From Oxalobacteraceae bacterium (GTDB lineage Bacteria; Pseudomonadota; Gammaproteobacteria; Burkholderiales; Burkholderiaceae_D), in the NCBI GenBank assembly GCA_013284265.1, contig JABTBR010000030.1:1-64000 (forward strand): DNA of 64,000 nt, written 5' to 3'. Below are positions 25,564 through 35,514 of this stretch, in pieces. Under the pieces are notes generated by a model. The model searched no databases, was not told the origin of the DNA, and saw only the letters and a program-made list of their open reading frames with translations. Within the stretch, counting starts at the first letter, position 1; each line of letters begins with the position of its first letter. Both the position numbers and the translations under genes were made by a program.

Positions 25564-28500
25564 TTATGCCGTGGTTGCGGTCGTCGCTTCCGACAGCGCC
25601 CACACGTCCAGCATGGCTTGCTCCAGATCCGAGGCGGCGCTGTAGCCGGACAGGCCCAGCGTGCAGGTCACCACTTCCACGGCTTCCACCGCGTCATGGC
25701 CATCGGTCGCGCGTTGCAGCACTTGCTGCAACAGACGTTGCTGGGTACGACGCAGCGCTTGCTGAGCATAGTTGCGCAGCTGTTCCTGCGAGCGCGTTTG
25801 CGCCGGCAGTTTCAGGCCGCGTTCCAGCGTGTCGATACCAGCCTGGCCACGCAGCGCCATGCCCACCTGCAGGAAGGCCGGCAGGTCCATGCCCGCCGGA
25901 CGGCTGACCGACAGCGCGGCAAACACGAAGGCCGCCACGGCTTCAATCGCATCGACCGCTTTCCATGCCTGTACAAAGGCAGGACGCAGGCCGGCAACGG
26001 TATCGGCTTCGGACTCGCTATCGGCAGGTGTCAGCTGTTGCAGCATCTCCGGCTTGGCGAACAGGCGGGTGAGTTCCTGCAGGCCGCCAGCGGCGCGCAG
26101 CTGTTCGGCCGGAACCGACAGCACGCCTTCGATGGCGGATTTGAGCAACGCGCGGGTGCGGCCATCAACCTTGATCGAGATCGCGCGCGGCACGTTCAGC
26201 GCATCGGCATCCAGCGCCTCAAACACCGGCGCCATATTCAGCGCGGACCAGGACTGGCCCCATGCCAGGATCACGTCGGCTTCGTCCTTGCCATGATCGT
26301 TGGCCAGGTCGCGCAGCATCAGCGGACCGCAGCGGTTGACCGATTCATTGGCCAGTACGGTGGCCAGGATCGCATTGGCCAGCGGGTGCGCCAGCGCGCT
26401 GCGGGTGGCCACCAGCAGATCAGGGAAGTAAGGCTTGAGGATGGACTCGGCCCAGCTTGCGTCCGTCAGCGGCAACGCCGACAGGATGCGCTTGAAGCGG
26501 TTCTTGACGTTGGCGATCACCACCGCCAGTTCCGGCGTGGTCAGGCCGCGGCCATCGATCTTGCGGCGCGCCAGTTCGGCCACCGTCGGCAGCTGTTCCA
26601 GTTCGCGCGACAGCGCGCCCTCTTCTTCCAGGCTGGCGATCAGGGCGGCGTAGCCATCCTGTACCGCGCTTTCCGACTGGGCTTGCGCTTCGCGTACCAG
26701 CAGGTGGGTTTGCAGGGTGTTGTCGCGCAGGACCAGCCGCTCGATGTCGGCCGTCATTTCGTTCAGCACGCGGTTGCGGTCCGCTTCGCTCAGTTGGCCG
26801 GCGTTCATTTCCACGTCCAGCCACATCTTGGCGTTCACTTCATGGTCGGAGCAATCCACACCGGCCGAGTTGTCGATCGCATCGGTGAAGATGCGGCCGC
26901 CGGCCAGCGCGAATTCGATACGGCCCGACTGGGTCGCTCCCAGATTGCCGCCTTCGGCGACGACCTTGCAGCGCAGCTGATTGCCGTCGACGCGGATATT
27001 GTCGTTGGCGCGGTCTTTCACCTGGGCGTGGGTTTCAGTAGAGGACTTGATGTAGGTACCGATACCGCCGTTGTAGAACAGGTCCACCGGCGCCAGCAGG
27101 ATGCGGTGCATCAGCTCTTCCGGCGGCAGCACGGTTTCTTCGATATCGAGCGCGGCGCGGATCTGCGGCGACAGCTCGATGCTGCGGGCGTTACGTGGGA
27201 ACACGCCGCCGCCTGCCGAGATCAGTTCCTTGTTGTAGTCTTCCCACGAGGAGCGCGGCAGCGCGAACATGCGCTCGCGTTCAGCGAAGGACACCGCGAC
27301 GTCCGGGGTCGGATCGAGGAAGATGTGGCGATGGTCGAAGGCGGCCAGTACTTTCAGTTGACGCGACAGCAGCACGCCGTTACCGAACACGTCGCCCGAC
27401 ATGTCGCCCACGCCGACCATGGTGATCGGCGTGGTGTTCATATCGTGATCGAGTTCGTAGAAGTGGCGCTTGACCGCTTCGAACGCGCCCTTGGCGGTGA
27501 TACCCATTTTCTTGTGGTCGTAACCGTTCGAACCACCCGAGGCGAACGCGTCGCCCAGCCAGAAGCCGCGCTTGACGGCGATGCCGTTGGCGATGTCGGA
27601 GAAGGTCGCGGTGCCCTTGTCGGCAGCCACCACCAGATACGGGTCGGCGCTGTCGTAGCAGATGGTGTCGGCAGGCGAGACGATATTGCCCAGCACGCGG
27701 TTGTCGGTCACTTCCAGCAGGCTGGCGATGAACAGGCGATAGACTGCTTCGCCTTCGGCCGCCACGGTTTCACGCACGGCGTCCTTCGGCATCTGCTTGC
27801 AAACGAAGCCGCCCTTGGCGCCGGCCGGCACGATGACGGCGTTCTTCACCATCTGCGCCTTCACCAGGCCCAGCACCTCGGTGCGGTAATCTTCCATCCG
27901 GTCCGACCAGCGCAGACCGCCGCGGGCGACCGGGCCGCCGCGCAGGTGCACGCCTTCGAAGCGGCGCGAGAACACGAAGATCTCGCGGAAAGGACGCGGT
28001 TCCGGCACCAGCGCCAGGCTGCTGGTATCGAACTTGAAGATGATCTTGTCGCCCTTCTGTTCGTTCTGGAAGTAGTTGGTACGCAGCGTCGCCAGCATCA
28101 GGTCGGACACGGCGCCCAGGATTTCTTCGCTGTCGGCGTGATTGATCTTGGCAAGGCTGCCTTTGATAGCCAGCATGGTCTCGCGCGCGGCGGCACGGGT
28201 GGCTTCGTCCAGCGCAGGATCGAAGCGTTGCAGGAAGGCGTCCACCAGCTGTTTGACCACCACCGGCTGCTTGCGCAGGCTCTCGGCGATGTAGCGCACC
28301 GAGAAGCGGCTGCCGGCCTGGCGCCAGTAGCTCATGTAGGCGCGCACCAGTTGAATCTGGCGCATGCTCAGGCCACCTTCGATGACCAGGCCATTCAGGC
28401 GGCCATCTTCGGCTTCGTCGTTGAACAGCGCGGCGAACAGTTCCTGTGCCACCGGCACCACGTTCGGCTGCGCCAGTTTGGCGGCGCTGGCCGCATCCAC

Positions 28501-30273
28501 GGTCAGGCTGGTGACGAAGTGGCGCTTGCCATCGGCGCCGATGATTTTGTAAGCCTGCTCACGGTCGATCGCCACGCCGGCATTGTGCAGCGCCGGCAAA
28601 ATGGTCGACAGGGCCGGCACACGGTCCACCGAATACAGGCGGATGGTGGTGCCTTCGCCCGCGGTTTCAACACGCACGGCGACATGCTCGGCATCGCCAT
28701 TGCGCAGGATCGTGCCCAGGTCGTGGAAGGCCACGGCCGGCGGCGTCGCCGCCACGTAGTCGGCCGGCAGGGTCGCGCACTGCTTGCGCAGGCTGGCGCG
28801 CATCGGCATGTCGAACACGGCGTCGGCCAGGGTGGCGAAGCTGTTGTGCCAGCCGTCGAGCACCGACAGCAGCGGTTGCTGGATATCGGTTTCCAGGTCC
28901 AGCGGATAGCGCGCGGCATGCGCGATCAGGTACAGGCGGGCCAGCGGGCCGTCGGCCACCAGGGTCTGGGAGCTGACATGGCTGGCGCCGGAACTGGCTT
29001 GCAGGGCGCGGGCCAGTGCGCTGGCGACCGATGCGCTGTAGCGCTCGCGCGGCAGGTAGACCAGCACGTTCAGGTGGCGCGCATACACGTCGCGACGGGC
29101 AAATACCTTGGTGCGAGGCTGTTTGTACAGCGAGACCACGGCGCCGCAGACTTCGGCCAGCCATTCAGGTTCCGCTTCCAGCGCTTCGGTGCGCGGCAGC
29201 GATTCCAGGATCTCGATGAACTTCTCGGCGCGGAAGCCTTCCTGGCGCACGCCGGCGATGCTCAGCACCTTGGCGATGCGGCCGCGCGCGAATGGCAGGC
29301 GGCCCAGCGGAGTGGCGGTGGCGGCGCGGGTAAACAGGCCAACGAAGCAGTACTCGCCCAGGATGGCGCCCTGCGCGTCGGTATGGCGCACGCCGATGAA
29401 GTCCAGCTGCTGTTCGCGGTGCAGGGTACCTTCCACGTCGGCCTTGACGATGGACAGGGTGTGCGCGCGTTTGGAGAGTGTGTCGAAGTCGCCCGGGATA
29501 CTCGCCAGGCAGGTACCGTAGACCGGATGCGTGGTGTCCTGCAGCACGCCGATGCGGCTAGGGATATCGCGTTCCAGTTCGCGCTCGCCCGGCTTGACCT
29601 GATAATAGGCGTAGCCAAACGGTTCGAAGCCTTCGGTACGGGCCCAGTCGAGGAAGGCGGCGACTTCCAGGCCTTCTTCGCCATTGGCGCCAGCGGCTGC
29701 GGCCACGGTGGCAAAGCGCTCATTCATGGCGGCGCGGTCGCGGCGCACCACGGCGGCGTCGCTCGCCACCATTTCAAGGCGGGCCACCAGGGCGGCCAGT
29801 TCGTCCGTTGGCAGCTCTTCGGCCAGCAGGCACATCACATAGGATTCCAGTTTGTCGCCAGCCTGGCCGACGGCTTCAACGCTGCCATCGGCGGCGCGGC
29901 GCACCGACAATACGGCGTTCAGCACGCCGTTGACGGCCACGCGCTGCTTGCGCATGGCCATGACGATGGAGTCGACCAGATACGGCATGTCGTCGTTCAG
30001 GATGAGCAAAGCGGTGGCCATGCCGCCGCGGCCATCGGCGTAGCGCAGGCGGGCGATCTGGCAGCCGTTGCCGCTGCGGCGCACTGCCTGGGCAAAGCCA
30101 TCCCACAGGATCGGGGCCAGGCTGTCGGGCGCGATGCCGGCCAGGTCTTCTTCGTCCAGGGAACCGAGCCAGGCACCGATCAGGGATGCGAGCTGGCTGC
30201 TTTCAGCGGCCGGTTTGCTTGCATTGACCAGAGCCAGTGTCTGCGCGCGCAGGTCTTGTGGCATTTGTTTCAT
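25564..30273 (-). CDS. gdhB: NAD-specific glutamate dehydrogenase, large (about 180 kDa) type
   Basis: A 1569-residue enzyme of the large bacterial NAD-GDH family (Pseudomonas GdhB and Caulobacter type). It oxidises glutamate to 2-oxoglutarate and ammonia with NAD+. The N-terminal half holds ACT-like regulatory segments. The catalytic core begins near RGGPVARGGLRWSDRMEDYR, and KNAVIVPAGAKGGFVCK carries the substrate-site lysines. NGVLLSRQLKVLAAFDHRHIF, NKELISAGGGVF and VVAEGGNLGATQSGRIEFA follow in family order. GGAGA precedes the ATG. The gene sits between astB and astE, 181 bases after astB, so it draws off the glutamate made by the pathway. Large GDHs are often allosteric; arginine activation is known for a relative, but is not shown here. 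Confidence 0.95.
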   Translation of the reverse strand: MKQMPQDLRAQTLALVNASKPAAESSQLASLIGAWLGSLDEEDLAGIAPDSLAPILWDGFAQAVRRSGNGCQIARLRYADGRGGMATALLILNDDMPYLVDSIVMAMRKQRVAVNGVLNAVLSVRRAADGSVEAVGQAGDKLESYVMCLLAEELPTDELAALVARLEMVASDAAVVRRDRAAMNERFATVAAAAGANGEEGLEVAAFLDWARTEGFEPFGYAYYQVKPGERELERDIPSRIGVLQDTTHPVYGTCLASIPGDFDTLSKRAHTLSIVKADVEGTLHREQQLDFIGVRHTDAQGAILGEYCFVGLFTRAATATPLGRLPFARGRIAKVLSIAGVRQEGFRAEKFIEILESLPRTEALEAEPEWLAEVCGAVVSLYKQPRTKVFARRDVYARHLNVLVYLPRERYSASVASALARALQASSGASHVSSQTLVADGPLARLYLIAHAARYPLDLETDIQQPLLSVLDGWHNSFATLADAVFDMPMRASLRKQCATLPADYVAATPPAVAFHDLGTILRNGDAEHVAVRVETAGEGTTIRLYSVDRVPALSTILPALHNAGVAIDREQAYKIIGADGKRHFVTSLTVDAASAAKLAQPNVVPVAQELFAALFNDEAEDGRLNGLVIEGGLSMRQIQLVRAYMSYWRQAGSRFSVRYIAESLRKQPVVVKQLVDAFLQRFDPALDEATRAAARETMLAIKGSLAKINHADSEEILGAVSDLMLATLRTNYFQNEQKGDKIIFKFDTSSLALVPEPRPFREIFVFSRRFEGVHLRGGPVARGGLRWSDRMEDYRTEVLGLVKAQMVKNAVIVPAGAKGGFVCKQMPKDAVRETVAAEGEAVYRLFIASLLEVTDNRVLGNIVSPADTICYDSADPYLVVAADKGTATFSDIANGIAVKRGFWLGDAFASGGSNGYDHKKMGITAKGAFEAVKRHFYELDHDMNTTPITMVGVGDMSGDVFGNGVLLSRQLKVLAAFDHRHIFLDPTPDVAVSFAERERMFALPRSSWEDYNKELISAGGGVFPRNARSIELSPQIRAALDIEETVLPPEELMHRILLAPVDLFYNGGIGTYIKSSTETHAQVKDRANDNIRVDGNQLRCKVVAEGGNLGATQSGRIEFALAGGRIFTDAIDNSAGVDCSDHEVNAKMWLDVEMNAGQLSEADRNRVLNEMTADIERLVLRDNTLQTHLLVREAQAQSESAVQDGYAALIASLEEEGALSRELEQLPTVAELARRKIDGRGLTTPELAVVIANVKNRFKRILSALPLTDASWAESILKPYFPDLLVATRSALAHPLANAILATVLANESVNRCGPLMLRDLANDHGKDEADVILAWGQSWSALNMAPVFEALDADALNVPRAISIKVDGRTRALLKSAIEGVLSVPAEQLRAAGGLQELTRLFAKPEMLQQLTPADSESEADTVAGLRPAFVQAWKAVDAIEAVAAFVFAALSVSRPAGMDLPAFLQVGMALRGQAGIDTLERGLKLPAQTRSQEQLRNYAQQALRRTQQRLLQQVLQRATDGHDAVEAVEVVTCTLGLSGYSAASDLEQAMLDVWALSEATTATTA

Positions 30274-30454
30274 CGTGATTCTCCAATACCTTGTGTGTAT
30301 TCAATTCGCACCGTGCCGGCTTATGGCCTTGCGGTGGCGACTCGCTAAAAAGACCGGGGTTGACCCGATCCATCCAATTTCAGAAATCTTAGACGCACTA
30401 TATCGGGGCATGAACCGGGGGCGCAAGTGCGCGTGCCAGTCTACGCTCCGATTG

Positions 30455-31798
30455 TTACAAATCGTATAGTCCCGGCAGCCCAAGGATGCGGCTCAGCTCT
30501 TCCAGCGCGGTATGCACCTCGATGGCCAGCTTTGGATCGGCCAGGTCGGACGGCTCCAGCCGGTCGCGGTAATGCTTCTCCACCCAGGCCACCAGCGTGT
30601 GGTACAGGGACTCGGTCATCACCACGCCCTGATGCATGGCGGCTGCTTCGGCATCGGTCAGCGCCACGCGCAGACGCAGGCAGGCAGGCCCGCCGCCGTT
30701 GCGCATGCTCTGGCGCAGGTCGAAGTGAATCAGTTCATCGACCGGACCGCCGCTGGCCACCAGGCCTTGCAGATAGCGCGCCACGGCAGCGTTTTCCTGG
30801 CATTCCTGCGGAATCACCAGGGCCATCTTGCCGTCCGGCTTGGACAGCAGCTGGCTGTTGAACAGATAGCTGGCCACCGCGTCGGCCACCGACACCATCG
30901 CGGTGTCGACCCGGATGGCGTTCAGTTCGGCGCCCACGCCGGCCATGGCGCGGCGCAGGTTTTCCAGGCTGGCCGCTTCGTTGGCGAAGGCCTGCTCATG
31001 GTGGAACAGCACGTTGCCGTTACCGACCGCGATCACGTCGTTGTGGAATACGCCCTGGTCGATCACGTCCGGATTCTGCTGCACGTAGACGGTACGCTCG
31101 GCCGCCAGGCCGTGCAGGCGCGCGACCGCCTGCGAGGCTTCCAGCGTCTGGCGTGCCGGGTAGCGCTGCGGCGCGGGAGCCGATGCGTCGAACTCCACGC
31201 GGCCATACACAAACAGCTCGACGCCGGCGGCGCCGTGATTTGCGCACAGGCGGGTGTGATTGGCCGCGCCCTCGTCGCCAAAGGCTGGCGTGGCGGGCAG
31301 CGCGTCGTGCACGGCGAAGTGGCGCTCATCCTTGAAGATGGCGCGCAGGCTGCCCGCAGACTGCGCGTGCTCGAAAGCGCGGTGCAGCTTGTTGTTCAGG
31401 TTGGCGGCGGTGAAATGGGTGCGTCCATCGGCGCTGTCGGCCGAGGGGCTGACGGTGGCGGCGTTCGCGGTCCACATCGGCGAAGCCGAGTAGGCGCAGG
31501 CCAGGATCACCGGCGATTCCTTGTAGGCTTGCGCCAGCACTTCGGCATCCGTGCCGCTGAAGCCGATGCTGCGCAGCAGGCGGAAGTTGGGCCGGTCCTG
31601 CGGCGGCAGCAATGCCTGGGCGAAGCCGCGCGCGGCCAGCGCGCGCATCTTGGCCAGTCCCTGCAGGGCGGCCTGCTTGGGATTCGAGGCGCTCTTGACG
31701 TTGCTGAACGAGGCCACATTGCCGAAGGACAGACCGGCATAGTTATGCGAAGGGCCAACCAGCCCGTCGAAGTTGAATTCGCGTGCGCTTTGCATCAT
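30455..31798 (-). CDS. astB: N-succinylarginine dihydrolase
   Basis: A 447-residue enzyme of the amidinotransferase fold that hydrolyses N2-succinylarginine to succinylornithine, CO2 and two ammonia, the second pathway step. The start is NFDGLVGPSHNYAGLSFGN, an AstB signature. The active-site Asn/His region DEGAANHTRLC and the C-terminal nucleophile Cys in GGPACLRLRVALTD are present. The length equals that of E. coli AstB. It begins 6 bases after the astD stop. After it, 181 bases without a gene separate it from the glutamate dehydrogenase; a weak hairpin with a T5 run there could attenuate transcription. Confidence 0.95.
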   Translation of the reverse strand: MMQSAREFNFDGLVGPSHNYAGLSFGNVASFSNVKSASNPKQAALQGLAKMRALAARGFAQALLPPQDRPNFRLLRSIGFSGTDAEVLAQAYKESPVILACAYSASPMWTANAATVSPSADSADGRTHFTAANLNNKLHRAFEHAQSAGSLRAIFKDERHFAVHDALPATPAFGDEGAANHTRLCANHGAAGVELFVYGRVEFDASAPAPQRYPARQTLEASQAVARLHGLAAERTVYVQQNPDVIDQGVFHNDVIAVGNGNVLFHHEQAFANEAASLENLRRAMAGVGAELNAIRVDTAMVSVADAVASYLFNSQLLSKPDGKMALVIPQECQENAAVARYLQGLVASGGPVDELIHFDLRQSMRNGGGPACLRLRVALTDAEAAAMHQGVVMTESLYHTLVAWVEKHYRDRLEPSDLADPKLAIEVHTALEELSRILGLPGLYDL

Positions 31799-31804
31799 GC
31801 GTCC

Positions 31805-33280
31805 TTAAAAATTCAGGCCGGGCGACAGCTTGGCCGGCATTTCCAGTACATTGTTCTCGATCGAGGCGACCGGGTAGGCGCAATAGTCCGCCGCGTAGTA
31901 GGCGCTTGGACGGTGATTGCCCGACTGGCCCACGCCGCCGAACGGTGCGCTGCTGGCCGCACCGGTGGTCGGACGGTTCCAGTTGACGATGCCGGCGCGA
32001 GCGCGCAGCTGGAAGCTGGCCCACAGTGCCGGATCGGTCGAGATCAGGGCCGAGGCCAGGCCGAAGGAGGTGTCGTTCGCCACGCGCACGGCGCTGTCGA
32101 AATCGGCCACGCGGATCACCTGCAGCAGCGGGCCGAACCACTCTTCGTCCGGAATGCCCTTGGCGTCGGTCACGTCGACGATACCGGCCGAGACGAAGCC
32201 GCTGGCCGCGTCGATATGGCGCATCTGCAACAGGGTCTTGCCGCCCTTGGCCACCATGTCGGCCTGCGCCTGCACCAGGCGGGCGGCAATGGCGGACGAT
32301 ACGACAGGACCCATGAACGGTGCCGGCTCGGAAGCGGCGGCGCCGATGGTCAGGCGGCTGGCCACGTCGACCAGGCGCGCGATGATGGCCTGGCCTTGCG
32401 CGTTGTCCTGCACGATCAGACGGCGCGCGCAGGTGCAGCGCTGGCCAGCCGAGATAAAGGCCGAGGAAATCGCCATGAACACGGCGGCATCCACATCCTG
32501 CACATCCCACACCACCAGCGGATTGTTACCGCCCATTTCCAGCGCCAGCATCTTGCCCGGCTGGCCGCCGAACTGGCGGTGCAGCGCGGTGCCGGTCTGG
32601 CAGCTGCCGGTAAACAGCACGCCATCGAGCAGCTTGTTCTGGCCCAGCGCGATGCCGGTATCGCGGCCGCCGTTGACCAGATTGATTACGCCAGCCGGCA
32701 GGCCGGCTTTTACCCACAGTTCCACCGTCTTGACGGCGGTGCGCGGCGAGTACTCGCTAGGCTTGAACACCACCGTGTTACCGGCGATCAGGGCCGGCAC
32801 GATATGGCCGTTCGGCAGGTGGCCAGGGAAGTTGTAGGGACCGAACACACCGAACACGCCGTGCGGGCGGTGACGCAGTACAGCCTCGCCATCGGCGACC
32901 TTGCTGTGGCTCTCGCCGGTGCGCGCGCCATGCGCCTGCACCGAGATGTCGATCTTGTTGGCCATGGTGGCCACTTCGGTGCGCGACTCCCACAGCGGCT
33001 TGCCCACTTCTTCGGAGATCAGCAGCGCCAGCGTCTCGGCGTTTTCCTTGAGCAGATCGCGGAAACGGGTGCACACGGCGATACGGTCCGCCAGTGGTGT
33101 CAGCGCCCAGCCTTCAAAGGCGGCGCGCGCGGCGGCGCAAGCCTGCCCTACTTCGTCGGGAGTCGCTTCACGGCTGGCCCAGGTCTGACGGCCGGTGGCC
33201 GGATCGACGGTGACCAGCTGCGCGCCGCTGCCTGGCAGCCAGGCGCCGTTGATGAAATTGCTCAGGACTTGTTCAGACAT
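31805..33280 (-). CDS. astD: N-succinylglutamate 5-semialdehyde dehydrogenase
   Basis: A 491-residue NAD-dependent aldehyde dehydrogenase that turns succinylglutamate semialdehyde into succinylglutamate, step four of the pathway. The cofactor loop is FTGSCQTGTALHRQ, the general base Glu is in LALEMGGNNPLVV, and the catalytic Cys is in SAGQRCTCARRL. PYNFPGHLPNGHIVPALIAGN is the AstD form of the nucleotide-binding entry. The first codons overlap the end of the upstream astA by 8 bases, so the two are translationally coupled. Confidence 0.95.
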   Translation of the reverse strand: MSEQVLSNFINGAWLPGSGAQLVTVDPATGRQTWASREATPDEVGQACAAARAAFEGWALTPLADRIAVCTRFRDLLKENAETLALLISEEVGKPLWESRTEVATMANKIDISVQAHGARTGESHSKVADGEAVLRHRPHGVFGVFGPYNFPGHLPNGHIVPALIAGNTVVFKPSEYSPRTAVKTVELWVKAGLPAGVINLVNGGRDTGIALGQNKLLDGVLFTGSCQTGTALHRQFGGQPGKMLALEMGGNNPLVVWDVQDVDAAVFMAISSAFISAGQRCTCARRLIVQDNAQGQAIIARLVDVASRLTIGAAASEPAPFMGPVVSSAIAARLVQAQADMVAKGGKTLLQMRHIDAASGFVSAGIVDVTDAKGIPDEEWFGPLLQVIRVADFDSAVRVANDTSFGLASALISTDPALWASFQLRARAGIVNWNRPTTGAASSAPFGGVGQSGNHRPSAYYAADYCAYPVASIENNVLEMPAKLSPGLNF

Positions 33281-34331
33281 GGGGATTCTTCCTCAGATTG
33301 AGTGGCAGGGTACGCACTGTGTCGCCGGTTTGGCAACGCAGCAGCTGCTGTTCCGCCTCGGATAGGGCGGTGATGCCGCCGACCGGATTGGCCTGCGACA
33401 GGATCATGCGAAAATCGCTCAGAACGGTATTCGACACCAGCAACGGTTCGGCATTCGAGGTATCGGCCGAACAGGCATCGTCCCAGTCGTCATGCGCGCC
33501 GATGGTGGCCAGCGTGCTGTCGCGCATGGCGCGCAGCTCGGATACGCGCGCCTGCAGCACCGGACCGGCGTCGAAGATATCGACATAGCCTTCGAAGTGC
33601 ATGCCTTCCTGCTCCAGCAGGCGGCGCGCAGGCGCGGTCGATACGTGCACCTTGCCGATCACTTCCTGCGCATCGGCCGGCAGGTAGGCCACGTACAGCG
33701 GCTGGCGCGGCATCAGTTCGGCGATGAAGGACTTCTTGCCCAGCGCGGTCAGATCGTCCACGTGGTCGAAATCCATCTTGAAGAAGTGCCGGCCCAGGCC
33801 CTCGTAGAAGGGCGAGCGGCCATCTTCTTCCTGGAAGCCGCGCATTTCGGCGATCAGCTTTTCGGTAAACAGATGCGGGAACTGGGCGATGAACAGGAAG
33901 CGGCTCTTCGACAGCAGCTTGCCGTTATTGCCCTTGCGGTAGTCGGGATGCAGGAACAGCGAGCACAGTTCGGTGCTGCCGGTCAGGTCGTTCGACAGGT
34001 ACAGCGTTTCCATGCGCGTAAACACATCGAGCTCGCGGCTCGAATGCACCAGCGTGCCGATGCGGTAGTTATAGAACGGCTCTTCCAGCCCGACCGCGCC
34101 CTTGATGGCGCACACGCCAGCCATGCGGCCGGTGTCGGTGTCTTCCATGACGAACATGTAGTCGCGCTTTTCCGGCGCGATGGTTTCGGCGAAGGAGGCC
34201 ACGGCGATCGCCACGCGGTCGCCCATCATCTTCATGTCCGGCTTGAGCGTGGTCATGCCGCTGCCGACCTGGCTCGCCATCACGTACAGGGCGTCGAGAT
34301 CGTCGGCTTTGATTGCGCGTACTACTAGCAT
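33273..34331 (-). CDS. astA: Arginine N-succinyltransferase, second subunit
   Basis: A 352-residue acyltransferase with a GNAT-like fold that moves succinyl from succinyl-CoA to arginine, the first pathway step. Family words are VRAIKADDLDALYVMA, LFLHPDYRKGNNGKLLSKSR and FFKMDFDHVDDLTALGKKSFIAELMPR. FEGYVDIFDAGPVLQA is close to the C-terminus. A paralogous gene lies directly upstream, as with Pseudomonas aruF/aruG, whose products form a heteromer. I take the ATG at 34331, since AGAGGA stands before it; the frame extends five codons further upstream. The C-terminal half bears an acidic insert (WDDACSADTSNAE). Confidence 0.93.
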   Translation of the reverse strand: MLVVRAIKADDLDALYVMASQVGSGMTTLKPDMKMMGDRVAIAVASFAETIAPEKRDYMFVMEDTDTGRMAGVCAIKGAVGLEEPFYNYRIGTLVHSSRELDVFTRMETLYLSNDLTGSTELCSLFLHPDYRKGNNGKLLSKSRFLFIAQFPHLFTEKLIAEMRGFQEEDGRSPFYEGLGRHFFKMDFDHVDDLTALGKKSFIAELMPRQPLYVAYLPADAQEVIGKVHVSTAPARRLLEQEGMHFEGYVDIFDAGPVLQARVSELRAMRDSTLATIGAHDDWDDACSADTSNAEPLLVSNTVLSDFRMILSQANPVGGITALSEAEQQLLRCQTGDTVRTLPLNLRKNPHV

Positions 34332-34347
34332 AGGATTCCTCTGCAAC

Positions 34348-35385
34348 TCAGATTCTGACGCAGACGACGGTGTCGCCGTCCGCGATCTTCAGCACGGCCT
34401 GCACTTCTGGTGTCAGGCCCACGCTTTGCTGCGCTTCCAGCGCCGGGCAGGATGTGACCACGGCGCGGAAATGGTGTTCGGAACTGGCGGCGATGGCATA
34501 GCTGAACATCGGCTCGCGGTTGCGGTCCGGCTCCGGCTGCACGGTCGTCACGCGCCGCTGCAAGGCGCCGTTGATGGTGCGCAGCGCGTTCTTGTTGGCC
34601 TGCAGGATAGGGCCGCCGTCGAAAATATCGATGTAGTCGTCGGCTTCGAAGCCTTCGGCCGTCAGCAGATTGAAAGCGGTTTCGCCCGATGGATGGATCT
34701 GGCCCATCGCCGCCTGGGCGTCGCCCGGCAGCAACGGCACGTACACCGGATAGTGCGGCATCAGTTCCACGATCAGCGTGCGGTTACGCGCACCGCCGAT
34801 GACGCGCTCGGCGTCGAGGAAATCCATCTGGAAGAATTTGCGGCCCAGCGCGTTCCAGAACGGCGAGTCGCCGTTCGAATCGGTAATGCCGGCCAGCGGT
34901 ACAAAGAAGCGGTCGCCAAAACGCTGCGGCGCCAGCACCGCGTACAGCAGGCGGGCGCGCGACAGCAGGGCCGCTTCGGGACCGGACTGCACCTTCTCGT
35001 CCACGTAGAAGCTGGACAGCTGGGAGCAGGCGGTGAGTTCGGAGCACAGCGTCAGCGCGTGTACGCTGTGGCTGATATTCAGGTCGCGCGAGACCTGTTG
35101 AATGACGTCGTTGCGGAACGAAAAATAGGTGCCGTTGCTGCCTGCGGATGCGAAGATCGCGGCGGTGCCGACGATGCGCTGTTCATCCAGCGATTCGAGC
35201 ACGAACAGATAGGATTCCTCGCTCGGAACGTCCACGTGCGCCGCGAACGAGGCAATCGAGCGTTCGACCGCCAGCGCGATTTTATCTCGCGTCTTGGGCA
35301 AGGTATGGACACCCGGCATGGTCACTGCGGCCAGCGCTTCGAGCGCCGGAATATCCGCGGGTTCTACCGGACGGACAACATACAT
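34348..35385 (-). CDS. astA: Arginine N-succinyltransferase, first subunit
   Basis: A 345-residue paralogue of the following gene (AruF-like). Shared words include VRPVEPADIPALEALA, NALGRKFFQMDFLDAERVIGG and RTLIVELMPHYPVYVPLLP. DDYIDIFDGGPILQANK is also shared. It is thought to join the second subunit in one succinyltransferase. The start ATG is preceded by AAGGAG. It begins 129 bases downstream of astC; that space has a strong hairpin at 35423-35448. Sixteen bases separate it from the second subunit. Confidence 0.93.
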   Translation of the reverse strand: MYVVRPVEPADIPALEALAAVTMPGVHTLPKTRDKIALAVERSIASFAAHVDVPSEESYLFVLESLDEQRIVGTAAIFASAGSNGTYFSFRNDVIQQVSRDLNISHSVHALTLCSELTACSQLSSFYVDEKVQSGPEAALLSRARLLYAVLAPQRFGDRFFVPLAGITDSNGDSPFWNALGRKFFQMDFLDAERVIGGARNRTLIVELMPHYPVYVPLLPGDAQAAMGQIHPSGETAFNLLTAEGFEADDYIDIFDGGPILQANKNALRTINGALQRRVTTVQPEPDRNREPMFSYAIAASSEHHFRAVVTSCPALEAQQSVGLTPEVQAVLKIADGDTVVCVRI

Positions 35386-35422
35386 GTGAGCTCCTTCAGT
35401 TGCGGGCTAAGCATAAAGATTT

Positions 35423-35448
35423 GGCCGGGAGCAGAGTAGCTCCCGGCC
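35423..35448. other. Strong hairpin between astC and the first astA gene
   Basis: A perfect 10-bp GC-rich stem GGCCGGGAGC/GCTCCCGGCC with a 6-base loop. On the minus strand no T run follows, so it is not a classical terminator. Such stems inside operons often protect the upstream mRNA end after processing and raise the expression of the first gene, here astC. Confidence 0.7.
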
Positions 35449-35514
35449 GGGTTGCCGGCCAGCCGGGGATTGTGTCCCCCGCCAGCCATTGCCTTGTTGT
35501 CCTGCCTGCGCTTA

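Noticed and set aside
25540..30348. A 1602-codon open frame on the plus strand
   Set aside because: It lies opposite the glutamate dehydrogenase gene and is a by-product of GC-rich codon use. Its translation is full of Gln/His/Arg runs with no family words.
30345..30370. Short GC-rich inverted sequence between astB and gdh as a repeat copy or terminator
   Set aside because: It lacks the conserved repeat words and has a stem of only about 4 bp before a T5 run, so I do not count it as either; at most it is a weak attenuator.
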